A stretch of DNA of 64,000 bases from Belliella filtrata (GCF_022549775.1 NZ_JAKZGP010000012.1:1-64000); one strand, 5' to 3'; counted from the first letter of the stretch, positions 18,063 to 27,561 are shown. Notes: a model not told the origin generated them from the sequence alone. A program made the numbers and translations.

Positions 18063-21000
18063 TTAGAAATTAATGTCAATACCTGTTGATATCACTCTTG
18101 ATACAGGATATACTCTGCCATTGGAGCCTGCCCCACCATAAGTCTCTGGATCTAAACCAATATCCATAAGCGGACTAAATGTGAGTAAATTGAAACCTGT
18201 AACATATAAGCGGGCTTGCCCTAAGCCAATTTTAGAAACTAGTGTGCTAGGTAAGGTATAACCTAACTGCACATTTTTAATCCTAAGGTATTGAGCATTA
18301 AATATGTAAAAGTCAGATCTTGCAGCATTATTGACGGATTCGGCTCCCACTGTAAGTCTTGGGTAGGATGCATCCAAATTTTCAGGAGTCCATCTGTCTA
18401 AGTGCCTCTTAAATACAGGCCCCTCATTATTATTATGGAAGGCCTCTATGATTTCACCTCTGACCCATTGAGACCTTTCTCCTACTCCTTGGATGAAGAT
18501 CGAAAAGTCAAAACCCTTAAAACTTGTTGCATAAGTTACCCCAAAAGTATACCTAGGAAATGCATGACCAAGTACAAATCTATCTTCCTCATAATTGATG
18601 ACCCCATCATTGTTCCTATCAACATACCTGATATCTCCCGGCTGCACGCTGTTGGTAAAAATTGGTGTAGGACTTCCCGCTATCTGCTCTTGCGAATTGA
18701 AAAACCCATCAGACCGCAAAGCAAAATAAGAGTTCATTGGGTATCCTTCTCTCAGAATAGTCTGAACATCTGATCCATTTATAAATTCACGACCCCTAAG
18801 GTCTACTACCTCATTTTGGCTATCTGATAAATTTAATATTACTGAATGATCTACTGCACCTGTTTTGAAACCATAATCTACTGAAATTTCCCACCCTCTG
18901 TTTCTAACTACTCCTGCATTTTGTATTGGCTGTCCAAGTCCATATGCGGCAGGCACAGGAAGTTGCAATAGAATATCTCGGGTTAGGTTATCAAATAGGT
19001 CAAAGCTTACATTTAATTTTCTTTGAAAAAAGCCCAAATCCATACCTATATTTGACATGGTAGAAGTCTCCCAAGTTCTATTGGGATTGGACACCGAATA
19101 GAATGCCCCAGGTACTCCTACTCCTCCAAATGCGTAAACATTACTTCCCATATTCACTAGGCTTTGATGCCCATACAAGCTTCCGATATCTTGATTTCCA
19201 AGCTGTCCCCATGAGGCTCTAAGTTTCGCAAATGAAACAACCTCCTCAACTGGGGCGAAAAAATCTTCTCTACTAATCACCCATCCACCAGATACAGAGG
19301 GGAATACTCCCCACCTATTCGCTGATGTGAACCTTGATGACCCATCTACTCTCAAGTTACCTTCTAGTAGGTATTTATCCTCATACCTATACCCAGCTCT
19401 ACCAAAAAAAGACTGAATCCCCCACTCATTACCTGATCCATATGTCCCACTTTGTAATATTTCAGACACATTATCTATCACTCCAAACTCATTACCAGGA
19501 ACATCTAAACCTGACACACCAAAGAACTCATTCTTAAATGATTCCGAAGAAACTCCCAAAAGGAAGTCAAAGTCGTGCTTTTCAGCTATATTCAACTTGT
19601 ATGATGCAGTAATATAAGGATTAAGGTATAAAGACCTACCATATTGATTTGCCACAGAGTTTTGGTTATTTCCTCCACCAGGATATGCATATGATATCGC
19701 CCTTCTAAACTCGTGAGTCAAATTACTCGTGGTATTGCCCCCAATTACACCTTTGATCAATAGGTTCTCTATAGGCTCATACTCCAAACTTAGATTGACG
19801 AGAACCTCATCATTTTGATTTTTCCTCGCTCCACCCTGCTCTAGCTGGGCCAGTGGATTTCCATTGCTCCCACTTGATAGGGTATAATTACCATTTGCAT
19901 CAACAATATTGTAAATCGGTGGCATCCTCACTGTAGGCTCTATAAGCCACTCTGTCCACCAAGCATGTCCTTTGATGTCATTTCTAGCAAGGGATATTCT
20001 ACCACCTACTTTTAATTTATCATTGACCTGCTTGTCTAAATTTATCCTGACATTATAGCGCTGATGCCCATAACCTGGACCATGAAACAAGCTCTCTTGA
20101 TCCATATACCCTAGTGACATCATGTAATTCAGCCCCTTCTCCGAGCCACTCACTGACAAATTATGATTACTTTGTATGGCTTGATCTTTGAATAATGCTT
20201 CATAATGAGACACATTAGGTCCATTTTCTTTGAAGCCTAAAATTTGCTCTGGTGTGAATACAGGATTCATCCTTGAGTTTACCAATGCCTCGTTTCTCAA
20301 AGTGGCATACTCCCAAGAGTCTGCTATTTTAGGAAAATTTGTTGGCTGCTGTACCCCAAACTGACCATTGTATGAAAACTTGGGCTTACCTTCTTTCCCT
20401 CCTTTTGTCGTAATCAATATCACTCCATTGGCCGCTCTTGACCCATAGATTGCCGCTGAGGCAGCATCTTTTAAAACACTTACATTTTCGATATCATTTG
20501 GGTTGACATTGTTGAGCGAGCCTATCACGCCATCCACTACAATCAATGGTGAATTTCCACTCATCGTACTCAGACCACGAATATTGATCTCTGGAAGAGA
20601 GCCTGGCTCTGAAGTACCTTGTTGAATAACTAAACCAGGCACTTCTCCTTGAAGTGCTTGATAGGCATTGGTCAAGGGCTTACCTGCTATGGCCCTCTCA
20701 CCCGTCTCACTTATCGCTCCAGTGATGTTATCCCTCCTTTTGGTCCCATAACCTACGACAACAAATTCATCCATATCACTTAAATCCACTTCAAGTTCAA
20801 CGTTCACTGTTGTTTGATTAGGAGAGATAATTACTTCTTTAGAAATAAAACCTATAAATGATACCAACAAGGTCGTTTCTCCTGAACTAGTCAATTCCAA
20901 CCGAAATACACCATCAATATCACTTACTGTCCCTTGTGACTTTCCTTTGACAAGCACTGATGCTCCTGGAAGGGGCTCCCCCTCCGCTGTAATGGTACCT

Positions 21001-21110
21001 GATACCATTCTACTCTGTCCGAATCCTTGCTGCCAATTCACTAACATGAGCAAGGTGATCGCCAATAACTTAAGTTTGGCTGACCAAATTATTGTAAAAT
21101 TTAGGTTCAT
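18063..21110 (-). CDS. SusC/RagA family TonB-dependent transporter
   Basis: This outer-membrane channel of about 1015 residues takes up oligosaccharides with energy from TonB. After a signal peptide ending GFG-Q come a carboxypeptidase-regulatory-like domain (about 35-115, ending DEFVVVGYGTKRRDNITGA), a plug (about 120-235, with VDGVIGSLNNVNPNDIENVSVLKDAASAAIYG, split here by its own length, as in SusC) and a 22-strand-type barrel ending in aromatic FDINF-like residues. I prefer the ATG at 21110; an in-frame ATG at 21122 lies inside a 16-bp palindrome that looks like an operator. Confidence 0.93.
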   Translation of the reverse strand: MNLNFTIIWSAKLKLLAITLLMLVNWQQGFGQSRMVSGTITAEGEPLPGASVLVKGKSQGTVSDIDGVFRLELTSSGETTLLVSFIGFISKEVIISPNQTTVNVELEVDLSDMDEFVVVGYGTKRRDNITGAISETGERAIAGKPLTNAYQALQGEVPGLVIQQGTSEPGSLPEINIRGLSTMSGNSPLIVVDGVIGSLNNVNPNDIENVSVLKDAASAAIYGSRAANGVILITTKGGKEGKPKFSYNGQFGVQQPTNFPKIADSWEYATLRNEALVNSRMNPVFTPEQILGFKENGPNVSHYEALFKDQAIQSNHNLSVSGSEKGLNYMMSLGYMDQESLFHGPGYGHQRYNVRINLDKQVNDKLKVGGRISLARNDIKGHAWWTEWLIEPTVRMPPIYNIVDANGNYTLSSGSNGNPLAQLEQGGARKNQNDEVLVNLSLEYEPIENLLIKGVIGGNTTSNLTHEFRRAISYAYPGGGNNQNSVANQYGRSLYLNPYITASYKLNIAEKHDFDFLLGVSSESFKNEFFGVSGLDVPGNEFGVIDNVSEILQSGTYGSGNEWGIQSFFGRAGYRYEDKYLLEGNLRVDGSSRFTSANRWGVFPSVSGGWVISREDFFAPVEEVVSFAKLRASWGQLGNQDIGSLYGHQSLVNMGSNVYAFGGVGVPGAFYSVSNPNRTWETSTMSNIGMDLGFFQRKLNVSFDLFDNLTRDILLQLPVPAAYGLGQPIQNAGVVRNRGWEISVDYGFKTGAVDHSVILNLSDSQNEVVDLRGREFINGSDVQTILREGYPMNSYFALRSDGFFNSQEQIAGSPTPIFTNSVQPGDIRYVDRNNDGVINYEEDRFVLGHAFPRYTFGVTYATSFKGFDFSIFIQGVGERSQWVRGEIIEAFHNNNEGPVFKRHLDRWTPENLDASYPRLTVGAESVNNAARSDFYIFNAQYLRIKNVQLGYTLPSTLVSKIGLGQARLYVTGFNLLTFSPLMDIGLDPETYGGAGSNGRVYPVSRVISTGIDINF

Positions 21111-21124
21111 ATGTTTAAACATAT
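21109..21124. promoter_or_regulatory. Palindromic operator candidate before susC
   Basis: ATATGTTTAAACATAT is a perfect 16-bp palindrome overlapping the susC start region. Its centre, GT-TTAA-AC, fits the GT-N4-AC core of HutC-type GntR operators, and a GntR-UTRA regulator is encoded 3.4 kb upstream. A near-identical copy lies before the transporter gene at 26972-26987. Confidence 0.65.
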
Positions 21125-21230
21125 TATTGGTTTTGGGTTATTGATTTTATTAAAATTGTGAGAACTTATGTAATCAAAGCATGGATACTCGGATCAAAAG
21201 AACCTACTTCCACAGCGATTCAAAACTTTT

Positions 21231-23585
21231 TCAATAAAGCGTTTTATTGGGTTGTCTCCCAAGATCAAACTCTAAATGAGAATCCTCTAGTAGCGCTTCC
21301 AAGCTTATATTGCGATCAGTATATTTGGATCCATTCAGCTTGATAGACTGAATAAATACATCATCGACACCTTTCTTATTTGTCGTTATTTTTAACTTTT
21401 TCCCATTGCCTGTTTTAATTTCTATTTCATCAAACAGAGGACTTGAAAATTGAAAAGATGGGTCAATTTCTATCAGTCCTTTGACATCAAACAATCCCAT
21501 AGACGCCATCACGAACCACGAACCTAGCTGACCTTGATCTTCGTCTTGACCAAAACCATAGCCATGCACCTCTTCCACTCCATAAAAAGTATCACAAATC
21601 CTTCTAACCCACTGTTGCGTCAACCAAGGCTTACTGGTGAAATTAAATAACCAAGATATGTGAAGGTTTGGTTGATTTCCATGATTGTATAGATAAGTAA
21701 GTCCAGCAAAAGCATCTATATCTTCTCCACCAAAATTGGTCTTTTCTGACACTGTAAAGATGGAGTCTAGTCGAGACACAAATTTTTCATCACCCATTTT
21801 GTTAACCAACTCTTCTGGAGTATGTGGCACATAAAATGTATATTGCCATGCATTGCCTTCTTGGAATCCAACCCAAGGCGCAAATGGATCAAAATCCTCA
21901 ATAAATTCTCCTGACTGGTTTTTTGGTCTTACAAAATCTATTCTATCATCATAAGACGCTTTCCAGTTATTGGACAAGGACATTAGTTTATCGTACTCAT
22001 CCTGCTTTCCTAAAGCTTTGGCAAATTGTGCTACAGCATAACTACTATAGCTATATTCTAAAGCATGAGAAACTGAGAATGCTGATCCTTCAGGCGAAGT
22101 ATCCCAACCCGGAACATATGGTATATACCCTTTTTCCACAAAAGGTTTCAAATCGGTTTTACCAGCTCCTTCATTTCTATCTTCATACCTCAACTCGTTT
22201 TCATAAGCTGCTTGAAATGCCAATTCTAAATCAAAATCTCTAATTCCTGCTTGGTATGCAGAAGCAATAACCAGTCCTACAAAATTAGTCCCCACGCCAG
22301 ATACATATTTACTATTTGCCAAACCATCACTCATCCAACCAGAATTTTTGTACACGGCCAAATGACTCTGAACAAAATCATTATAATACTCTGGCCAAAC
22401 CAAGGACCACAGCTGTGTTAGGTTCCAAAATGCCCCCCAAACAGAGTCTGTGTTATAAAATTTAAATTTTGGATTGCCATCTTTATCCAGAGGAATCTGA
22501 CCAATAGTTCCATCATTTTCAGGAAACTGCCCATTCACATCACTAGCCAAACCTCTTCCTAAAAGGGCATGATACAAGCCTGTATAAAACTTAACTTTGT
22601 TCTCTTTGGAATTATCCTTGATTTGAATTTTCCCCAATTCACTCTCCCATTTACTCTGAGCTGATGATTTTGCTTGATCAAATGTCAAGTCACTTGCTTC
22701 AGATAAAAGATTCTTCTTAGCATTTTCCAAAGATGTGTATGAGAACCCTGCTTTTATTTCAACAGACTCATTCTCATCTGTCTCAAAAGTCAAATAAATA
22801 CCAGCCCCTGGCCCTGAAGCTTCACGCTGCCCATCTCTTTTATCTTTTCCATTGAACACACCGACTGATATAGGCTTCTTATCTAAAATAGCAGAAAAAT
22901 ACATCCTAATTTCACCTTCTGGTTGATATTTTTTGACATACTCAGGATAAGTGATCACCCAACCTTCAACAGTGCCATCATCATTAAACTTCACATAAGC
23001 ATCCTTCACTTTCCCACTTTCTCCGAGTTGATTTCCAATATCCATGATAACATGCGATTGCTTTGATCGTGGGAATGTATATCGATGGAATCCAACCCTT
23101 TCTGTGGCCGTAAGTTCTGCAGTCACATCATAATCTAGCAGTTTCACGCTATAATATCCAGGTCTTGCATATTCATCCTTCTTATCAAACCTTGAACGAT
23201 ATCCTTCTTCAGGATTTTCAAGTTTCCCTGGCACTGTTTTTACATCACCTGTCATCGCAGTAAAAAGAAAGCCTCCTACTTGAAATTCTCGTAAATTTGC
23301 AAACCCTTCAATACTCTCGTGTCTACCATCATACCCCACAGCCTCCCAACCATTGGGATTACCATAGCTTCCATCTGTAGAAGGACCTGGTTTTGCCATT
23401 CCGAAAGGAAGCGCTCCTGGAGTGTAAAAGAACCACCTACTATGCACCGAGCCAATATTTGGATCTACAAGACTCAATAGATCTTCCTCGGTATTGTTAT
23501 CCAAATACCCAGTATATGTCGACTGACATGAAGCCAATACAACAAGGCTGAGTAATGAAAATGCTAATTTTTGAAATCGTTTCAT
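21231..23585 (-). CDS. GH92 alpha-mannosidase, lipoprotein
   Basis: This exo-alpha-mannosidase of about 784 residues has a lipoprotein signal (Cys 20, VVLASCQS); the frame is open 19 codons further upstream, but the signal peptide fixes the start at 23585. It has the GH92 beta-sandwich opening VDPNIGSVHSRWFFYTPGA, GNPNGWEAVGYDGRH, then the alpha/alpha barrel with the C-terminal GFGQDEDQGQLGSWFVMASM. GH92 enzymes are calcium-dependent and remove mannose side chains. The usual LEYAYDD motif reads ALEYSYSS here, so the Asp pair is replaced. It lies between the kinase and susC. Confidence 0.9.
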   Translation of the reverse strand: MKRFQKLAFSLLSLVVLASCQSTYTGYLDNNTEEDLLSLVDPNIGSVHSRWFFYTPGALPFGMAKPGPSTDGSYGNPNGWEAVGYDGRHESIEGFANLREFQVGGFLFTAMTGDVKTVPGKLENPEEGYRSRFDKKDEYARPGYYSVKLLDYDVTAELTATERVGFHRYTFPRSKQSHVIMDIGNQLGESGKVKDAYVKFNDDGTVEGWVITYPEYVKKYQPEGEIRMYFSAILDKKPISVGVFNGKDKRDGQREASGPGAGIYLTFETDENESVEIKAGFSYTSLENAKKNLLSEASDLTFDQAKSSAQSKWESELGKIQIKDNSKENKVKFYTGLYHALLGRGLASDVNGQFPENDGTIGQIPLDKDGNPKFKFYNTDSVWGAFWNLTQLWSLVWPEYYNDFVQSHLAVYKNSGWMSDGLANSKYVSGVGTNFVGLVIASAYQAGIRDFDLELAFQAAYENELRYEDRNEGAGKTDLKPFVEKGYIPYVPGWDTSPEGSAFSVSHALEYSYSSYAVAQFAKALGKQDEYDKLMSLSNNWKASYDDRIDFVRPKNQSGEFIEDFDPFAPWVGFQEGNAWQYTFYVPHTPEELVNKMGDEKFVSRLDSIFTVSEKTNFGGEDIDAFAGLTYLYNHGNQPNLHISWLFNFTSKPWLTQQWVRRICDTFYGVEEVHGYGFGQDEDQGQLGSWFVMASMGLFDVKGLIEIDPSFQFSSPLFDEIEIKTGNGKKLKITTNKKGVDDVFIQSIKLNGSKYTDRNISLEALLEDSHLEFDLGRQPNKTLY

Positions 23586-23631
23586 TAATAAATTATTTTG
23601 GTTCATTGTTTCTATACTTAAATTCCATTCT

Positions 23632-24519
23632 TCAAACTGCAAAATGGTGCTTCAGTTGATAATACATAGCCGCTCCCAATATTGCTGATTCTTCGGTCTG
23701 AGTTGAGATGCATATTGGAATATCATTCACCTGAGATTTCAATGATTCTTCAAAAAGCTCAAATGATTTTGAAATATTACCACCGAGAACCAAAACTTCC
23801 GCACCAAAGGAATCAAGAAACGGTTGTAAAAAAGTACCAAGTTCTTTCCCAAACCATATGAATGTAGCCATTGCATTGCTATCAGATGATATTTTATTGC
23901 TAAGTTCTAAAACTGAACCGACCTTCTCTCCCGAAATTGACTTGTAGTGATTGATTATACCTCTAGTCGAAAAAAACTCATCAGCTAATTGACCTTTGTA
24001 TTGCTTTTCAAATAGAATCCCATTTTGAGGCACTCCCTCTCCCTCGATGTATGGAACTCCAGATATACAAAAGGTCGCCCCCAAACCTGTCCCTAGCGTA
24101 ATAGCTACCACTCTATTGTAGTTTGAAGTAGTCCCAATTGTCGATTCTGCAACACCAAATGCCATGGCATCATTTATAAAATAAATCTCCGAAGCAGGAA
24201 TATCCAGTTGCTCTGAAAGCTCTGCACGTACATTTACATTATACAAAGCCTCATATTTCTGAACTCCACTGATCAAACTTATCCCATTGATGTAGTCAAA
24301 TGGTCCAGGTATGGCTATGCCTATTCCTTGAAACTTAACTTTGGAAATTGTTATTGTTTGTCTAATTGCCTGAATCCACACGCTCAATATTTCTTCTATT
24401 GAGCCTTTATTGTCTACAGGCAAGCACACCATACTTTCTAACAACAACCTTTTGTCTGAATGTTCAAACATACATGAGCTAATGTGGCTTCCTCCTATAT
24501 CTACTCCGATACTATACAT
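23632..24519 (-). CDS. ROK family sugar kinase (mannokinase candidate)
   Basis: This 295-residue protein has the ASKHA fold of ROK kinases: phosphate-1 motif IGVDIGGSHISS, catalytic region INDAMAFGVAE and the glycine-rich LGTGLGATFCISG. It lacks the cysteine-rich zinc site found in many ROK repressors and kinases, and has no HTH domain, so it is an enzyme rather than a regulator. Between the sugar transporter and mannosidase genes, and with a phosphomannose isomerase in the same locus, mannose is the likely substrate; glucose or fructose remain possible. The gap to GntR is only 4 bases. Confidence 0.85.
   Translation of the reverse strand: MYSIGVDIGGSHISSCMFEHSDKRLLLESMVCLPVDNKGSIEEILSVWIQAIRQTITISKVKFQGIGIAIPGPFDYINGISLISGVQKYEALYNVNVRAELSEQLDIPASEIYFINDAMAFGVAESTIGTTSNYNRVVAITLGTGLGATFCISGVPYIEGEGVPQNGILFEKQYKGQLADEFFSTRGIINHYKSISGEKVGSVLELSNKISSDSNAMATFIWFGKELGTFLQPFLDSFGAEVLVLGGNISKSFELFEESLKSQVNDIPICISTQTEESAILGAAMYYQLKHHFAV
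24460..24472. promoter_or_regulatory. Third operator-like site inside the ROK gene
   Basis: ATGTTCAAACATA matches the central 13 bases of the site at 26972-26987 exactly. It lies about 50 bases inside the ROK coding region (Met-Phe-Glu-His codons). It may be a weak intragenic site or coincidence. Confidence 0.3.
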
Positions 24520-24523
24520 GTTT

Positions 24524-25516
24524 TTAACGTCTAATTTCTATGGAATAAGTAAATAAGTCATTTCTATAATATCCAATATTATATTCAAGTGGCCTATCTC
24601 CAGGATCAGAAACAAATCTTTCCCTGATCAGGATTGGGTCTTTTGGCTTCACATTTAGAACAGAAGCAAAATCTCCAGCTAAGCCTGCTTTAATTTTTTC
24701 CCTTGAAACAGCTGGTATTGAAAAATAATCCTTTTCCAGAATTTCATATAAGGGCCTACTAAAATCCTCTTTTCCAGTAAGGCCTATACGTGGCTGAAAG
24801 TAACTTTCAAAGTATACAAACGGTTCTTCAAACCCCTTCAACCGACTTAATTTCAAGACTTTTGTTCCTTCTTCGACATTCAAAAAATTAGAAATATGTT
24901 TACTTATAGAGACCCATTCTATTTCAATTCTCAAATTCTTAAATGGAATCCCTTTTGAATTCATTTCTTGGGTAAAACTATGCCACTCACCAAGATTTGT
25001 CACGATTGACTTTGATGAAACTTTTGTCCCAACCCCCTTTTTCCTTGATATCAACCCTTCATATTCGAGCTTGTTACCTGCTTGACGAATAGTATTCCTA
25101 GAAACACCTAATAATTTGGAAAGCTCAACTTCTTTTGGTAAAAATGCCCCATTTTTGAATTCAGGAAGCTCTATTAATTTTCTCAACAACTCTTCCACCT
25201 GAATATGTAATGGAATTGGGCTCTCATGATCTACTTTTATATCCACCGCTTCAATTATATTATTGTACCTATGTCTAAACAAGCTACAATATAGCACATT
25301 TTTATTTTTATCTACTTGACTCAATAACCTACTCGAAATTAGAATCACTTTAGAAAGGCAACTTTCTAATAAATAGTTCTTCCTTGTTATAATATTATCC
25401 AAAGCATCATACCATAATGCAGAACAAACTTTGGCAAAGTTATTTTCAACTGCAATTAAACCAAATGCAGAGAGGCCATAATTGAAACCACCGTAATATG
25501 AGTTGGTATGGATCAT
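24524..25516 (-). CDS. GntR family (HutC/UTRA) transcriptional regulator
   Basis: The frame encodes 330 residues. Residues 97-167 are a GntR winged helix (VDHESPIPLHIQVEELLRK, then ELSKLLGVSRNTIRQAGNKL as recognition region, then RKKGVGTKV as wing), and about 185-325 are a UTRA effector domain that should bind a sugar phosphate. The first 90 residues match nothing I know and are absent from ordinary members of about 240 residues; a GTG at 25246 would give the usual length. Yet the ATG at 25516 overlaps the transporter stop as ATGA, which favours the long form. It probably represses the mannan locus through the palindromes at 21109 and 26972. Confidence 0.82.
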   Translation of the reverse strand: MIHTNSYYGGFNYGLSAFGLIAVENNFAKVCSALWYDALDNIITRKNYLLESCLSKVILISSRLLSQVDKNKNVLYCSLFRHRYNNIIEAVDIKVDHESPIPLHIQVEELLRKLIELPEFKNGAFLPKEVELSKLLGVSRNTIRQAGNKLEYEGLISRKKGVGTKVSSKSIVTNLGEWHSFTQEMNSKGIPFKNLRIEIEWVSISKHISNFLNVEEGTKVLKLSRLKGFEEPFVYFESYFQPRIGLTGKEDFSRPLYEILEKDYFSIPAVSREKIKAGLAGDFASVLNVKPKDPILIRERFVSDPGDRPLEYNIGYYRNDLFTYSIEIRR

Positions 25517-26910
25517 GTGTTTTCATCTTTATGATCTACATAAATTTCTTGTATTTCTTCCAAGGACTTTCCTTTAGTCTCTGACACCATTTTGGATACT
25601 ACGATGAAAGCTATCAAACAAAATGATGCAAACACCCAGAAAGCTCCTGAGGTGCCAAGCGTCGAAAACATTATAGGTGTAAGCTGTCCTACTATAGTAT
25701 CAGCTATCCACATCACCATAATGCTCAATGCCAGTGCTCTACCACGAATAGCATCAGGAAAGATTTCGGAGGCTATTACAAACTTTAAAGGACCAATTGA
25801 AAATGCAAAACTTGCAAGAAATATCGTAGCACTAAGTAGTAGCAGAAGACTCTGCGTCATTCCTTCATAAAAACAATACCCAGTAACGAATAAACTAATA
25901 GATGCACACATTGATCCAACTAAATACAATGGTCTTCTTCCTAAGCTATCAACTTTCCATACTGCAATGAAAGTGAATAACATATTGACAGTTCCTAATA
26001 CTATCTGACCTATAAGAGCATTATTTAAAGATACTCCAGCATCCTTCAAAATACTTGGCCCATAATATATTATCGCATTGATTCCGCTGAATTGTGAGAA
26101 AAGTGGTAATAGAACACCAATAAGCAAGGGCCTCCTCAATCTTTTTGAAAAGAGTGTTTTGTACGCATTGATTCCATCATTTTTCTGAACATCAAGCTCT
26201 TCCAAATCTTGCTTCATTTCAGACCCATCTTTCAGTTTTGAAAATGTCGCAATCGCTTCCTTAACCCTACCTTGCTGGAGCAGCCATCTTGGACTTTCAG
26301 GTACCAGCACTAATCCTATCAAAAACAATGTGGCTGGAATTATCTCAACACTAAACATTCCTCTCCAAACCTCATCTTTAAAAATATAACCCAAATATGA
26401 TTCATTTATTGAACTGTCAGAAAAAGAGCCGGATAACTTTAGCATTCCTGAATTGGTCAAATATGCCAATAGAATACCAAATGTAATTGCAAGCTGATAA
26501 CAAGTAACTAATCGCCCCCTAATCTTCAATGGAGCAATCTCTGACAAGTAAAGCGGAACAGCATTAGACGCCATCCCAACACCAATCCCGCCAAGTATTC
26601 TTGCTATGATCAAAAGCGTGAAGGTAGGAAGAACAGTACTGACTATAGCGGACAATAGAAACAAAATAGCGGCGATAAAGAGTAAACTTCGTCTCCCAAA
26701 TCGATCGCAAAGCTCCCCAGACAAACCTACTCCCATCACTGCACCAAGTAGTGCTGATGATACAAACCATCCTTCTTGGGAGGGACTCAGGTCAAACTGT
26801 GTCTGAACGAAAGGCAGCACTCCTGAGATGACGGCCATATCAAATCCAAAAAGAAGTCCTCCTAGAGAACTTATAAAGGTGATTTTACCAATATAAAGCC
26901 TTCTTTCCAT
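25513..26910 (-). CDS. MFS sugar porter (XylE/GLUT type)
   Basis: This 465-residue protein has twelve hydrophobic segments and the sugar-porter signatures: SLGGLLFGFDMAVISGVLP in helix 1, DRFGRRS and the later DSLGRRPLYLVG loop repeats, PESPRWLLQQGR after helix 6 and SETKGKSLEEIQEIY at the end. It should import a hexose, here most likely mannose freed in the periplasm, by proton symport or facilitated diffusion. It is the first gene of the minus-strand mannan locus, has an operator-like palindrome 62 bases upstream and overlaps the next gene by 4 bases. Confidence 0.9.
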   Translation of the reverse strand: MERRLYIGKITFISSLGGLLFGFDMAVISGVLPFVQTQFDLSPSQEGWFVSSALLGAVMGVGLSGELCDRFGRRSLLFIAAILFLLSAIVSTVLPTFTLLIIARILGGIGVGMASNAVPLYLSEIAPLKIRGRLVTCYQLAITFGILLAYLTNSGMLKLSGSFSDSSINESYLGYIFKDEVWRGMFSVEIIPATLFLIGLVLVPESPRWLLQQGRVKEAIATFSKLKDGSEMKQDLEELDVQKNDGINAYKTLFSKRLRRPLLIGVLLPLFSQFSGINAIIYYGPSILKDAGVSLNNALIGQIVLGTVNMLFTFIAVWKVDSLGRRPLYLVGSMCASISLFVTGYCFYEGMTQSLLLLLSATIFLASFAFSIGPLKFVIASEIFPDAIRGRALALSIMVMWIADTIVGQLTPIMFSTLGTSGAFWVFASFCLIAFIVVSKMVSETKGKSLEEIQEIYVDHKDENT

Positions 26911-26971
26911 TAAAATTGCGGGTTATTAATTGGGTTGTAATTTTGAGAATCTAAATTTAAATATTTTGTTC

Positions 26972-26987
26972 ATATGTTCAAACATAT
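26972..26987. promoter_or_regulatory. Palindromic operator candidate before the sugar porter
   Basis: ATATGTTCAAACATAT differs from the perfect palindrome before susC by a single base (C for T at position 8). Both lie immediately upstream of the first gene of a transcription unit in the locus. Confidence 0.65.
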
Positions 26988-27089
26988 TAAAGAAAATTTT
27001 TCAATCTAATCTTATAGCTTAGTATAAATCTTTGATTTTTGCTAAATAGCAAGTTAAACTACTTTTAAATACCTTTAAACTTTTGGAAA

Positions 27090-27482
27090 ATGAAAAAGGC
27101 AATAACATTCGTTTTACTCCTCATGAGCTTTCCCACCTTCTCTCAAAACTTAAAAACACAGGCAGCTTTCTACGAAGGTATCGGTATCATAGGATATGTT
27201 GAACAGGATGCATTTATCAACTTCACTGGCCCTAATATCAATTCGACTTACAAAAACTAAAAAGTCATTTTAGGCACACTGCCCTCTCTTCGTTTCAAAG
27301 AAGACAGAAACATTCCGCGAAACAGCTTTGTAACTCCTAACCTAGGTATAGGGTTTACTTACAGCTATAAAATAGCAGCCATTCAAGTCTCATTTTATTA
27401 TAACCCTAAAGCAGCAACCCAAAATGGCGAGCGGACCACTGGTATTGGTTTGGGGTTAAAGCTAGAAAAATTAAATAATTAG
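27090..27482 (+). pseudogene. Small exported protein interrupted by one TAA
   Basis: From ATG 27090 the frame reads a Sec signal peptide (ending TFS-Q) and 56 residues up to TAA at 27258-27260. The same frame then stays open for 73 codons to TAG at 27480. Joined, it is a 130-position protein with KTQAAFYEGIGIIGYVEQ, FTGPNIN, LGTLPSLRFKED, FVTPNLGIGFTYSYK and FYYNPKAAT, the pattern of a small Bacteroidota beta-barrel-like family I recall but cannot name. The stop follows STYKN exactly where homologues continue. It is a recent nonsense pseudogene, or a sequencing error or readthrough case. Confidence 0.75.
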
Positions 27483-27561
27483 CTTCCAAATTATTGGTAG
27501 CATAATCAAAAGAAACTTATTTCTCTGGAAACATGATTATTGCTCCTGATTTCCACGCCCC

